Positions 11,852 to 23,431 of a stretch of DNA of 64,000 bases are shown in pieces. The notes under the pieces are model-generated. The model was not told the DNA's origin. It saw only the letters and a list, made by a program, of their open reading frames with translations, and ran no database searches. Source of the stretch: Volvox africanus. Taxonomy: Eukaryota; Chlorophyta; Chlorophyceae; Chlamydomonadales; Volvocaceae. Position numbers and translations under genes: made by a program. Position 1 is the stretch's first letter. Every line of letters begins with the position of its first letter. The stretch covers positions 7,607,501 through 7,671,500 of the forward strand of contig BSDZ01000004.1 of NCBI GenBank assembly GCA_030268105.1. Direction: 5' to 3'.

Positions 11852-13232
11852 GGAGCTACGCCTTGCAACGGGTTCAGAGCCACGCCAAGGGGTTTATGAT
11901 TGCTGCGCTGTGCGCAGATGGCAGTGCAACCAGGTGCAGATGGTCGCGAGGGAGGCAGGAGTATGCTAGGTGCAAAAACGCTGGCCGAACAGGCTATGGC
12001 GACATGCCTGATTGCCTCATTTGGCCAGAGCGTGCTCGTGACATATTGGAGCTTGGGTCTTTGATCTTAGAGTTCTTGTTTGATTTTTTCGGAGGCTTGT
12101 ATTATCAATTGCTTAAAAGGGCGAGTTATATTTATTTCTTGCCACATAATTGGGAGTGAAATGACCTTTTTCTAGTCCTGAGAACTTGAGGTCTTGGGGA
12201 CGTTTACATCATGACTGTACTTTGCGGCCGACGGCTGAACTGTAGAAACCCGGAGCCGATTTCCAGGTCGGTTGTAGCATTTGTCAACGCTATGATTATG
12301 ATAACGTAATATTACTCACGACCGAATTAGGCGCTGTGCATTCAGGTTTACTGATTGGAAGCTCTAGCTGTGTAGCCGAGGGTTGCGACGATTGAGTCCG
12401 AAGACATTGGTGATCCAAGACCCATGCTACATTCGAAATTGAAGTGAATGCGATTTAAAAAATATCATATGCAGATCGGAGAATGCATCCTGGACCCCGT
12501 TAGAGCTCGTACGGCCCGGGCGAGCCAAAAGGCTCGAGTGACAGCAAGCTTGAGCAGAAAAAGTTAATAAAAGATGAAAAAAGGCTAGAGTGGACAGAAG
12601 TCCAATTTGGCAATGACGAGAGAAGGAAAGTTCATAATAAGAAGGTTAGGACTGGACGTCTAGCTGTGTATAACCGTGCCGTAACGCTGTGCCGTAAGGC
12701 TCATGCCGCAGCTAAAAAATTTTGGGAACAGTCTTATATTGGAGGAATGTAAATTACTGGTTACATATTTGCTCAGTGCTTTTCTTGAAGGCTCTGCTCC
12801 TCGCGGCATAGAACATGATTACGACGAGGCGGACTTGAGGCATCTCAGGAATCGTCGGCCTTGCTGAGATTCCCGGGCCTCAGGTTAAACATACTACATG
12901 TGAAAGCGTGGCCTTCATACAATTCTCATGACGCGCAGCCGCAATATGACGCATGGCGGCATGGCATAATGGAATGCACCATAGCGTACGAACCCATTAA
13001 GTTGCTCTGCAGATGATACTGCTAACCAATCCGAGAAATTTGTTAATTTCATGTGATAATGTATTACAATTTTACGCGAAGATTAACGGTAGGGCGTCCC
13101 ACGGCCCATCCAATGTTAGCCGTTGAATAGGTTCACAGCTTCAGTTTCGAGCGGATCACTTACTGACTTTGTGAGGATCATTTTTTACGAAAGTTTATCC
13201 ACAAATTCTTCAACATCGCTTACACGTCAGTT
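11367..13232. other. Non-coding spacer downstream of C2 gene copy 2
   Basis: Contains the 3' flank of the C2 gene (to 11851, duplicated) and then unique DNA. A short open frame ending at 12159 has no splice or family support. From about 12400 the sequence becomes AT-rich and contains a TGTAA at about 12748. No exon was found. Confidence 0.5.
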
Positions 13233-14158
13233 ATGGACCAGCTGAATGGCAGGAGCGGTGTGAATACGGTCGCCGGGGCTACACATGCTGGCGAGAAGGG
13301 TTTGGAACAGCCCAGCAGTTCTGGACTCGAAGCATACCGACTTTTGTACCCTGTCGGCTCTCGCAAGTGGAACTGTCGGGCAGCACCCAACAAGCGTTCC
13401 GAGTTGCTTGGTGCATACCATGATACCCAAACAATATTGGCCCGACAAGTGTTTTACGATGGATCGCCATGGCTAGCTATCCCGTTGCCGGATGGGCGGG
13501 TCGGATGGTGTAAACAGTATGACGAGGCACACATGGTCCAGCATCACCAAACACGGACAGGCTATGGGTAAGCATTGTCTACGGACAGCAAAGAAGGGGC
13601 TTTCGAAGTCGCAAGACTCGCTGTACTTAATTTCCCAGGGTGACTGGTAACGATATATGCCTGTGGTACAGGTGGTACCGCGTCGTGTACTGCAGCCTTA
13701 AGGACCAACACATCTACGGAGTAGGTCTGGAGACCCTAACGCCGGAGCTACTCCGAGACCTTGCAGCGGAGCCCCCAGCGCCACCGCTGCACCTCGGCGC
13801 GCCCCGCAGTGGCGGCGGCACCGGAGCCACCGGGTGCAAACGTGATCGCTGCGCTTCATGCTTCCTGCCGCTACGCGCTGGCACCATGGCCTACATCGCC
13901 AGTTGCGGGCATTCGTACCATTATGACTGCCTTCGGCAGCTCGGAGACGCCAACATCTGTACAGCATGCGGCGTGTGGTACGCAGTTGGGCAAGCCCCGC
14001 CCGAGAGCATCCCGGCACCGTACCCGACGTCTATCTTCCAACACGTTCATCAGCAATTATGGTTTGTGCCGCCCTTCTACCGCTATATCCTCATCTACGT
14101 CGCAATGCTTCTGATGATGCCCTTCTTTTACGTGGCGTCGTGGCTGCACCTGATATAA
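13233..14158 (+). CDS. SH3-like / RING-H2 / C-terminal transmembrane protein, probable E3 ubiquitin ligase
   Basis: Two exons, 13233-13567 and 13639-14158, joined in phase by a GT-AG intron of 71 bp, giving 284 residues. Residues about 36-97 resemble a bacterial-type SH3 domain: RxAPN, then LLGAY, then a terminal DGRVGWCKQY. Residues 183-222 form a RING finger with ligands C183, C186, C201, H203, H206, C209, C219 and C222 (C3H2C3). The last 25 residues are hydrophobic (YRYILIYVAMLLMMPFFYVA), predicting a C-terminal membrane anchor with the RING in the cytosol. RING fingers of this kind recruit E2 enzymes for ubiquitin transfer. A TGTAA lies near 14523. The exact substrate and membrane are unknown. 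Confidence 0.85.
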
Positions 14159-16129
14159 AGTCACATTCACTGCCTTACGCCGTTCTGAGTCCACCCGCTG
14201 CACATTTTGAGGAGGAATAGTAAGTTGACATCAGTTTGTTAGGGGCTTATGCGGGGTTTTCTAGAGGCCGGCCGGAGGATTTACGCGGACGTAGGGCATG
14301 AGGTTAAAGACGAAGATTTTGCAGTTTCATGGTTGAGAGATTACGTCGTAAACGAATGGCCTGAATTGTATGTGTGCGTTTCCATCCGCCGCGGCTGGGG
14401 AAGAGGGTTTGACCGATGGCGAGTGGCGGAACGGCTACGGTCCTGGGATTGGGCCTGCTGTGTAGCACGGCAGTGGTAGCCGCAGCAACAGCAGCAGCAA
14501 TGGCGACGAAAGCGGTATTTTGTTGTAACGCTTTCATTACATGTGATTTCCAACTCCCGGGCATTTCGTTATGGCCTCTGTGGCCTGTGGCATGAAGGAC
14601 ACGCCGCAAGCATGCGGGGATGCTCTGGACCCGGGTCTGGTGTTGCGTTGGCATGCCCGCGCGGGTACTCCGCTTCACCAGGATTATTTCACTGAAGAGG
14701 TGCAGGCCGGTTCGCGTGGACGTACCGCGCGCGGTGTACTGATGCGTACACAGTGCGATTACATGGGGGAGGGGCAAACGGAATATGCACTGGGAATATG
14801 CACTGTACATTGCGTTGACTCGTCTTCTTAAAGCAACAAGGAAATGAAGATTTGGACACTGATTGGGCGCGGCGGATCCCAACGGCACCGCGGGAGTCAG
14901 GATGTCCTTAGTGGAAGCGTCTCCGGGGGGTCCATTGCCGGAACTTGCACAACACAGGAAGTCTTAGCCGGAAAGTGGTGCATGTTGATTAAGTCCGCAT
15001 TCCTTATAATGTTCTGACGGCTGGATAGATTCGCCTCGACTGAGGATCATGCGGCTGCTGCACTGGACATGTTTGAGAGGAAAGTGTAGAATCCTGGGTT
15101 TAATGGTGGTGGTGGTGGTGTTTAATAAGCAGCGCTGTCTGGCACACCTACCTGTACGGGACCTGCTCGTCTACCGATCTAGTCGTCGTATACCAGGCAG
15201 AGGGGGGTCGTGGTCATCATCAGAGCACAAACATGTGAGAGGACCTTGTTAGCGATTCGCTCCTTTGTGTTGTTGGAAATTGCTCAGCTCTCCCCTCGGA
15301 ACGAACGTTAAGGTTCAAGCAAACCAGGGCATATCCTTTACCTCCTATCTAGTGCTCAGCGAACCAGCATTATTGCGCAGATAGAGGAGTTTCTCGGCTG
15401 CGAAGGGGTGTCGGTGTTCGGTTGGGAGAGGAAGCATCAGGTCCAGTGAGGCACCCCGTAGCCATGTAAAGCCGCAGCCCTGAATATCTGAACATATGAA
15501 GAGTGTGAGCTGGACCATCGGGGTGACACTGACTGTGGCGGGTGGAGTCTCAATGGTAGATATCGCGACATCAAACGCACTCACCGTCGAGGGGCCCTTC
15601 CCCCTGCGGAGCAGGTGATCGGTGTATGACCCCGTCCCAATTACTCCCATCGTGACCACCACCACCATTACCACCGCTAGTACCTTATCCTTAAAACCCT
15701 AACACTCCACAGTCATGCGGCAAACGTGTCCGTTTGCCCTCACAGCACGGCCAGGCCGCAGTCAACGGCCGCCTCTTCGGGGTAGGTGACCTGGTCGGTT
15801 TCTTCATTCCTTTACAAGACACATTACAACCTAGCTATACACTGCTGTCAATGAAAGCCTTTTTCGCCCCTTCCACCTCGCCTTATCTTTTCCCCTCCCC
15901 CGCTTCTCATTGCGCAATGAGACTTCCTGGGGGACTTCCTGGGGCTGGGTGCGTTCTCTCCCTCTCATCGTTCTCCCCCACTCCCACCAGCAGTGTCAAC
16001 GTGACACGCACTTACATCGTTGCATGCACATCAGACAAAAGCGGCTGCTCTTCCTTGAGTCTCCTTGACAACAGACATCTCCTCCTCGCCCTCCCCTCCT
16101 ACTCCTATGCACCATCCACTCCTTACGAC
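14159..16129. other. Spacer between convergent RING and isochorismatase genes
   Basis: This holds the 3' flanks of the two converging genes. A minus-strand open frame at 15345-15674 begins with a hydrophobic stretch and looks mildly protein-like. I recognise no domain, and it contains an internal donor-like GTGAGT, so it is not annotated as a gene. A 'ttacat' at about 16014 (TGTAA on the minus strand) is a plausible poly(A) signal for the hydrolase. Confidence 0.45.
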
Positions 16130-17477
16130 TCAGCTTGGCGCTGCCCCCGCCGGCTGTAGCAGCTCCAGCGCCAGCTCTTCCACGCTTCGCATTCGGCAGT
16201 AGCCCCTAATCGCCTCCAGTGCAGCATCTTGGCGCTGCTGACTGTAGGTGGCAGTAGCCTCGGGGACCAGCGTCACCAAATACCCCAGGTCGCAAGCGTC
16301 CTGACAGTTCGGTAACAAACAAGATTACGCGCGAGGACGCCTTTATTACTCTAACGTCATCAAATACCGTGCTTTCGCTTCTCAGCCAGACAGGTTGAGA
16401 GATAGTTGTGGCATCAAGAAAATAGAGTGCATGCGCGTCCAGCTATTGGCCCGTGAATGACGGGTTCCCCACCACCTTTCCCACCCACCCACCCACCACC
16501 CCATCTACCCACCATCACGGCGTGTGCCACGCATTGGTCGGTGACACACCCTACCAGGATGAGGTGACGCTTGTTCATGGAGCGAAGAACTGCCGGGGTT
16601 CACAGCGAAGCAGGCGGGCATGTGACACCGTGAAGGGGTGGTGGTGGGAAACAGGGTACACGTTTAGTCACCTGACAAGGTGAGTGCTGCCGCTGTCTTT
16701 CTGCCTCTGGGCATGGCGGCGCGTCTAGATGGAACGAGCTGGGCTTTTGGAGTAGACAGGAGGGGACTAACTGCGTACCGTGACATGGACTCGGTCATTG
16801 CACGAACCCTCCCGCCCGCTCGGGAGAAGAGAGAGTGGGAGGAACAGATGAACCCATCTATCAATCCGCAAGGCCAATTCACTCAACTGAAGTCCACGTT
16901 GGTGGAGTTGAAAACGGAGCTGCTGGTTTTAGGCAGCACCATTTCATCCTGAGCGGGCTTCAGCTCGTCAATGACCTGGTGGTTGGTCGCAAGGGGGGCC
17001 TGAGCGGCCGGCTCCATATATCCAATGATCAGGGGCAGCAGCAGAAACACAGCAACACGTACAGAAATAGTATACCATACATACACCTACCCATATAAAA
17101 CCCTAAAACCCTAAATACCCTAAAACCCTAAAACCCCAAGTTGGATATTGAGGAACTGTTGAGGGGGAACGAACCCGATCATAAACTCTCAATCCAGCTA
17201 CTGCCCGGCAACAAATCAGTCTTCGCGATGCAGTCTAGGCTCCCCCCGCATGGCCCTGCCCACCCGCCGGTCCTGCCTGTGCGTCCCAGCAGCCAGGCGG
17301 CACATGGAACCCGCTGATGACATAATCCCGCGAGCGATCGCGACCGTTCGAGGTCAAGGACTGTATCACCGTGTACATCACTTCTACGCCCCTAGTCCGG
17401 CAGAGCGTCTGCAAGGCTACCCAAGCCGGCTTGCAGACCTGCTCCAGGCGGGAAAAAAAATACGACGTTCCAGGATC
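16130..17477 (-). CDS. Isochorismatase-family (cysteine) hydrolase, N-terminal exon not found
   Basis: Four minus-strand exons join in phase: 17477-17277, 16999-16888, 16589-16513 and 16300-16130 (stop). The protein reads NGRDRSRDYVISGFHVPPG, then QVIDELKPAQDEMVLPKTSS, then HLILVGCVTDQCVAHAVMDA, then CDLGYLVTLVPEATATYS. This is the order of the isochorismatase/nicotinamidase-like fold. The catalytic Lys (LPKTSS) and nucleophilic Cys (TDQC) are present. The N-terminal strand with the catalytic Asp (VIDMQ-type motif) was not found upstream to 18.3 kb, so the model is 5'-partial. The first intron has a GC donor (CAG|GCAGG) and carries telomere-like repeats. The family hydrolyses amide, ureido or enol-ether bonds of small metabolites; the substrate here cannot be told. 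Confidence 0.85.
17095..17138 (-). repeat. Interstitial telomere-type repeat (TTTTAGGG)n
   Basis: About five near-perfect CCCTAAAA units on the plus strand, one degenerate (CCCTAAAT). On the minus strand this is TTTTAGGG, the telomere repeat of Chlamydomonas and relatives. It lies inside the first recognised intron of the isochorismatase-like gene, so it is an internal array and not a chromosome end. Confidence 0.85.
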
Positions 17478-18399
17478 CTGCAAGTTTCCCGATTTCGTGG
17501 GATGGGGCTAGGTGTTAGTGATGACTTATGCTTGTGCTACGTACGAGGGCCTAATCCCTTCCGATAGCATGATTGAGAATACGTTCACACATTAAAGTGG
17601 CGGCACGCAGCAATGCTGGACCTTAATATACAATAGATTTTGACATCATATTGTTTTAAAATCGCAGTGTGGTGATTAAAGCGGGCTTCTCTGCGAGGGT
17701 GCGTTTTTTTCACCGGTCTATCCATCGACCGGGCCGAAGAAGGGTTCTCAAGTCGGCGCCATCTTATTATCCGCAACATACATGAACGCAATCTGTGACA
17801 CCAGATGTCTTGTAAATTGCTCCATTCTTATGGCAATTGTAATTTTGTGTATCAATAAACAGCACAGTTGCGGTTGTCGGGGAGGTGATCGCCTCCTCGC
17901 GAAGATGAGATTGAGGCACGTACGAAGCCATTTACTCTTCTAGATTTACCAATACCATTTTCGAGAACGATAACGGTTTTGGCCAATCATGTACGACAGT
18001 CCGCGCTCTCTGACATGCCAAGTTATGAGTCGTTTACTAATCCTCTTTACTAAGATGAAAATCCATTAATATTTTAGTTTGTTTCAAGTACGTACCCATG
18101 CTCAGCATGAAATGTATAAAACGTTACGCTGCTTGGAAGTCACCTTTTTGTGAGACAATTAATCAAATTTCTAGAGATCCAGATAACCCACATCTTAGAA
18201 GTTAATTTATGATAATTGTTATCAAGGAAAATTATTTGCCTTACATGCTTTGAGTTAAACCCAAAATTGCTGCCCAAGCATGATGCTCACCCGGGGCGCC
18301 GAGCGAGGCGAGCAGTGCGCAGAAAACACGAACTGGACATCTTACTTCAGTTACAGGACTCATAATGGACAGCGGCTCATCGACGTTGGTCGCACCACC
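17478..18399. other. Spacer between divergent hydrolase and membrane-protein genes
   Basis: Should hold the missing 5' exon(s) or promoter of the minus-strand hydrolase and the promoter of the plus-strand gene at 18400. No VIDMQ-like coding segment was seen on the minus strand. The sequence from about 17950 to 18250 is AT-rich. Confidence 0.4.
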
Positions 18400-21300
18400 A
18401 TGGCACGCCTAGCAGCAGCCGCGCTGATTCTAGCTTTGCACCTTCAGATTACGGCAAGCAAATCCTCTTTATCGTTTCAAAACCAAACCATTACCTCCTC
18501 ACCGATCGTCTATGCGTGCGGTTTCTACATAATGTCGTACAAGTTATGGTGTGAGACTAGCGCGGTCACATCCTACGTGGCCATCTTCAGCGGCTGCGGG
18601 CTATCTTCACCCTCATCAGCACAGAACGGTGGATCATCTTTCCTCCAAAATAGCTCAACCACGGTGCTTCCCAGTGGCTTGACAGCGGCACCTTCCTGCC
18701 CGCCTGCATCGGCATTCGCGCAGTCCATGTCCTGCTCTCTCCGCCCAACTTGCACCGTGACCTGGCCCGGTCCCGACAGCAACACTCAGGCTCTGTGTCT
18801 GGTACTGCTTGCGGGGCCTCCTGGAGGAAATACCCAGATCGGCTGTGACTTGTCCATTGAAGGTATTATTGGGACTATCGGGATCAACTGGATTTTCATA
18901 GCGGCTCGGAAACGACCATCGGTGAATCTTCGAGCTACATCACATCACATCACATCACACCATGTCTTCTTTGTTTCCTCGGTGACTTGACGTCGTGACG
19001 GCCCCAATCCACGCAAACGCCTTCTACACAACGTTGACCAGGCCAGACCACGCCGCCACCGGCAGCTGCTCCCTCCTCGGAAGGCATCAAGAATATAAAA
19101 TGGTGGCAGATCCTCCTCATCGTCGTCGCGGGGTTGGGCACGCTGCTGGTGGGGATCCTGCTACTGCTGTGCTTGTGGCGCTGCTGCTGCCACAGGCGCG
19201 GCGGCCGAAGGGACGAGGGAGGTGCAGAGTCGACACGTCCATGGCCCGCAACCCAAATCGACTTTTCGCGGGGGCTCAGTAAGCCAGCTAGTCGGGGCGG
19301 CGGTGGCATAGCCGCTACTGGAGGGGGGGCGAAGGCCCATATCAACCCTGGAGCGTTACCCGCCGAGATATCACGCATGCCGCCGGCGGCGGTGCTGCGG
19401 ATGTATTCACAACGTCTGCGGGTGCGTGCCCTTGCAGTACGTTTTCGCGCTCCCCCTGTCATCCAACAGGAAGTTGCATTGGCTTGTCAGGGTGTTGCCG
19501 TCCTATGGGTGGTGGGGAGAGACCATTCAGTGCTGAGCCGCTCAAAGCGCAATACGGACCAGGACTGGAGGTCAGGACTGGAGAACAGGGAACCGGGGCG
19601 CATGGAGGGTGGCTTATCGAGGAATTTAAAAATCCTAGGCCTTTTCCATCTAATTGTACGGCTCATATGCCACCGGCTGAGACTGGTTTGTGTATCCCTA
19701 GGGTTTTCTCGATCACCCCTACCAACCCTCCTCATTGCCTATTCAGGACACGGCTTTGGACAATCCGAACCTCTTTGTCCCAGATGATGATGATAAGAAG
19801 GCAGTGAAGCTGTCACAGCACTTCTCCGTACAGCCCCTCGCCACCACCTCTCCAGCTCTGCCAGGTGCCGTACCTCGAGGGAATCTGATGCCGGACAGCA
19901 AGAGTGGGGGGGAACTGGTTTCGACGTCCCAAATGCGAGCTGCACCACAAACCCCACATGAAGCCAAACAACCACCAACATCCTTACCGAATTCCAGTAC
20001 GGACCCAAATTCCGGTGCTTCAGCACGTCGAGATCTTCCGGCGGAAGAGTTGGCTGCGACTGCTCCACCGCTGCCCCAGCCGCCACCTTCACTGCCGCCG
20101 GGAGAAACAGTTCCACAACAAACGATCTCTCCACCTCTCCAGCGAGACACTTCGGTCCATACTCCTGGGCCTTACGAGCCTACCGGTTCTACCGTCGCAG
20201 CATCCGCTATACCCGCAATGGGCGCCGTGGCCGCATCAGCCTCAGTAATCGGGCAACAGCAGCAACAGCAGCAGCAGCAGCAGCAGCAGAAGCCGGTCGG
20301 TCGCTCCACGTCCTTATTCGCACGTCTCTTCAGTAAGAGCCAGCGATCAAACATCTCCGCCGCGCCAGACGCCGCCGGGGCATCCGAGTCCGGTGGCGGA
20401 GTGAGCCCCAGCACTGGAAATGAGCGCCAAGGACTGCAGCCGGAGAGCATCAGCCACGCCGCCTTGCCATCGCTGAATTCTCAACCTTCTGGGATGCTAC
20501 AGCCGCCGCTGCAGCCGCCGCAACTGCCACAGCCGTACATGCCGGCGAGCACGGTGCCGTGGCAGGGACCAGGGCAGGGACCGTCGGCGCTCCAAGGGGA
20601 CGGCGCGGCAGGGGCTGCCTGGGCTTCATCCCATTCGTTCCCTTCTTCCTCACCGGCGCACACCGGCATGGTGGTTGGAGACGCGAACTTGCACCACCCC
20701 GAGTGGACACCACAGCAGCATCAGTTGTTGCCTTCTCCGAGTGCGCGGCGACCACCAGACATGCAAGGGGCAGAAGGCTACAGCTCTGGACCCCAGGGTC
20801 ATGCACCGGCCCTCCTCTCACCAGACGCACAGCAGCTACAGATACAGCAGTCGTCTGCTGCGTTTAGCGGCGGCGGCGGCGGCGGAGGTGGAGATAGAGA
20901 TGGAGGTGAGGGTAAAGATGGAAAGGGTGTTGCACCGACGGTACAGCCTGTGCCGTACTCGCTAGCGGTTTCTGCAGTTGACTCGACCCGCCAGCCCAGC
21001 AGACTGCATTCACAAAGTTGGCTGCAGCAGCAGCTGCCGGATACTTTGTCCGCGCAAGGTCCAGGGAAAGCTTCTTCCTTGGCGCTCAGTCAGGAGCGGT
21101 ACCGGACTGCGCTGTCTCTGCAACCGATACAATCACCACAACAGCAGCAGCAGGCCCCGGATGTAACCGATCCCTCATCCCGACCGCAGCTCAGTGCTCT
21201 GCAGCCGCAACCGCTGCGGTCAGAACCTCTGGGACAGCCCGATGTCAGTGGGTATGAACCGGCTGGACCCATGGGTCGTCCGGCGTTCCCCAGCAGCCAT

Positions 21301-21969
21301 GACAATAGCGACGGCATGGGACCCCAATTCCGCCAGCCTTCATTACAGCCACTGTTGCGGCCGCTTGCGCGCAACCTCCAACCGCTACAGCCTCTCCAAC
21401 CGCTGCGGAGCATGCCGCTATCTGTCCAAACCGGAATGCCTGACTTGGGGTCGGAGAGTGATCTGGGTTTGACTCATTCAGATCGAGTGCCACGGAACGA
21501 TGAGATCGCGGTGGCTCCACCGACGGACCCACGGGACACATTCCCGTCGCCTGAATTTCCCCGGGGCTTCCAAGCGCCATTGCCGCTACCCCAACGGGTT
21601 GGAGGACTTGCGCCGCTGGGAGCCCAGGGCAGCGGCGTTTCGCCACTGTCGCTGCCGCCCTCTGGACCTGGCGGCGGGTTGGCACCGCTCGCACCGCTTC
21701 CTGGGCCCCGTAAACTGATCCCGACACCGCGGCGGACAGATGTCGACGACGATGAGGACGACGACGCCGGTATGGGGGTAGCGGGCGGCACGTCGCTGCG
21801 TGGCGAACCATCCTTTGGCGATGAGCGGGAGGAGGCGAAGCGGCGAGGCGGTGGTGACGGCGGCGGCGGTGGCACTGGCGGCGGGTTGGAGGACCTGGGG
21901 GATAATGAGGAGGTTCTGGGTATGGATCCGGATCGACCTCCGCCACTGCGTAGAAGGGGGTTCTTGTAA
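18400..21969 (+). CDS. Single-pass membrane protein, tandem-family member A (large Pro/Gln-rich tail)
   Basis: Three exons, 18400-18862, 19042-19421 and 19747-21969, with in-phase GT-AG introns, give 1,021 residues. The ATG at 18400 was chosen because a signal peptide (MARLAAAALILALHLQITAS) follows it directly; the frame is open to an earlier ATG at 18280. The ectodomain (about 21-155) has N-glycosylation sequons, Cys residues, the motif ACGFYIMSYKLW and, at its end, CLVLLAGPPGGNTQIGCDLS. A phase-1 intron follows. A Pro-rich stalk leads to a transmembrane helix at about 175-200, followed by RCCCHRRGGRR, which predicts a cytoplasmic tail. The tail of about 800 residues is low complexity: an 11-Gln run, many Pro/Gln/Leu repeats, Gly runs and an acidic DDDEDDD block, ending RRRGFL. 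Two paralogs follow at 29200 and 35154. No known family was recognised. Confidence 0.8.
20254..20289 (+). repeat. CAG/CAA trinucleotide run coding poly-Gln
   Basis: About a dozen CAG/CAA codons in the tail of family member A. It is in frame and lies just before the basic KPVGRSTSLFARLFSK segment. Confidence 0.9.
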
Positions 21970-23431
21970 GGATGGTTACCACGGGTAACCCCCCACCACG
22001 TCGAAACCCTAGCTGATATCCCCTTCTAAACCTTGTTACCGACAGATGAACGAACGAATCGATGCATGAGTAAACGGGGCTTATCTTCTTCCCGAATAAC
22101 TGGCAAAGATATTCCTGCGAGATATTTATTAACAGTCACGACCTACACCCCGGCCATATATGAAGATCCAACCGAATGTAAGCCGCATCACTTCCGCTGT
22201 TTGTCTTTTATCTGGAAAAGAACAACAAATTTCTTTATGTGCGCATCGTATCGGTTATTACCGTATTTTTAAGTGTTGGAGGGGTGGGGCTAGCGCGGCT
22301 TTCCCTTCTTGTGCCCTCATGTTGGTCCCTTCAGCGTTGGGGCTCTTTGGCGCCTGCAGCACAAACGTTGCAGTGCTTAAGCTGATTGGATACCCTCGGG
22401 CAATGCTATCGTTATGAATGAAAAAATGCGCAAAATTGGCGGGCGGAGGTTGCAGGTTGCGCGGGTTGGTCTCTCCACGTCAGGACCAAATCATCTTTAA
22501 GGCGGAGAGCGGCCTGGGGCCTGGGCACAGGGGATTGGTTTGTTCCGCTTTCCAGCTTCGCTCTTCACATGTGACACTTCAACAGATGTAAATTTAAGTG
22601 ACGGTATAACCGCGGCTTGGCGCTTATACGCCTGATACGATGGCGTATCAGGGGAATCACGACGTGCGGTACACGGCGGTACTGTCCTGTACTGGTAATA
22701 GTTTTAATCAAATGCAAGGTCACTGGTACTTGATAGCTTGAAGCTGAGCCTAGGATGAGGCCCTATGAATTGCCAGTTTTCAATTGAATCCTTCAAAACT
22801 TGTATAAACAGGCGACAATCAGGTCCAGATAATCAGACATCATCGTCAACGAGGCAGTGAAAATGTACGGAAAGGTAGGGTAGGGTCTTCAAAGTTCAAA
22901 AATACATCTAAACTCCTGCAATATGCTATTTCTGCAAGGCTAATTGAAAATAAATTTAATTAGCTATAATAATAGCGGAAACGGGTTGGTGCGTGTGCGA
23001 CTATATCTTATGCGCAATAATGCCCATATCAGCTGGTGGAGAGCATATTAATAAACCTAATGGAAAAATATACAAACCATTCCCTAAAGGTGATGAATTC
23101 CGTGTGACGCTCTGTTCGGCTGCCCGGCGTCATATGACCTCTACCAGTTCGTAGGAATAAAGAATCATCTGCGTTTTCTTCAACTTGGATGATAGCTCTT
23201 AATAATATGCAGCAATGCTACAGGTCTTAAGATTGCTGCAGACTGACGTGGTTATGAGTTCATGCGCTTTGCCTTGCTAGTCGCAAAAAATATGTGGATA
23301 AGATTTGTCATAATTATTTCAATTATCATTACTTAGTGCTAAAACCTTTACTACATCTGCTTCACGTCACTGTATCATTTCGGTTGCTATCCTTGAACCC
23401 TTACGTTAAACCAGGAGTTTAATAATACCAT
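21970..23431. other. Spacer after family member A
   Basis: 3' flank with a TGTAA at about 22175. AT-rich DNA from about 22,600 to 23,400 contains no supported exon. It probably includes the promoter of the gene starting at 23432. Confidence 0.45.

Noticed and set aside
15345..15674. Minus-strand 109-codon frame with a hydrophobic start.
   Set aside because: Mildly protein-like but no recognised domain, contains an internal donor-like GTGAGT, and no partner exons were found; left as spacer.
17095..17138. Telomere repeats as a possible chromosome end.
   Set aside because: The array has only about five units and is flanked on both sides by exons of the same gene, so it is interstitial.
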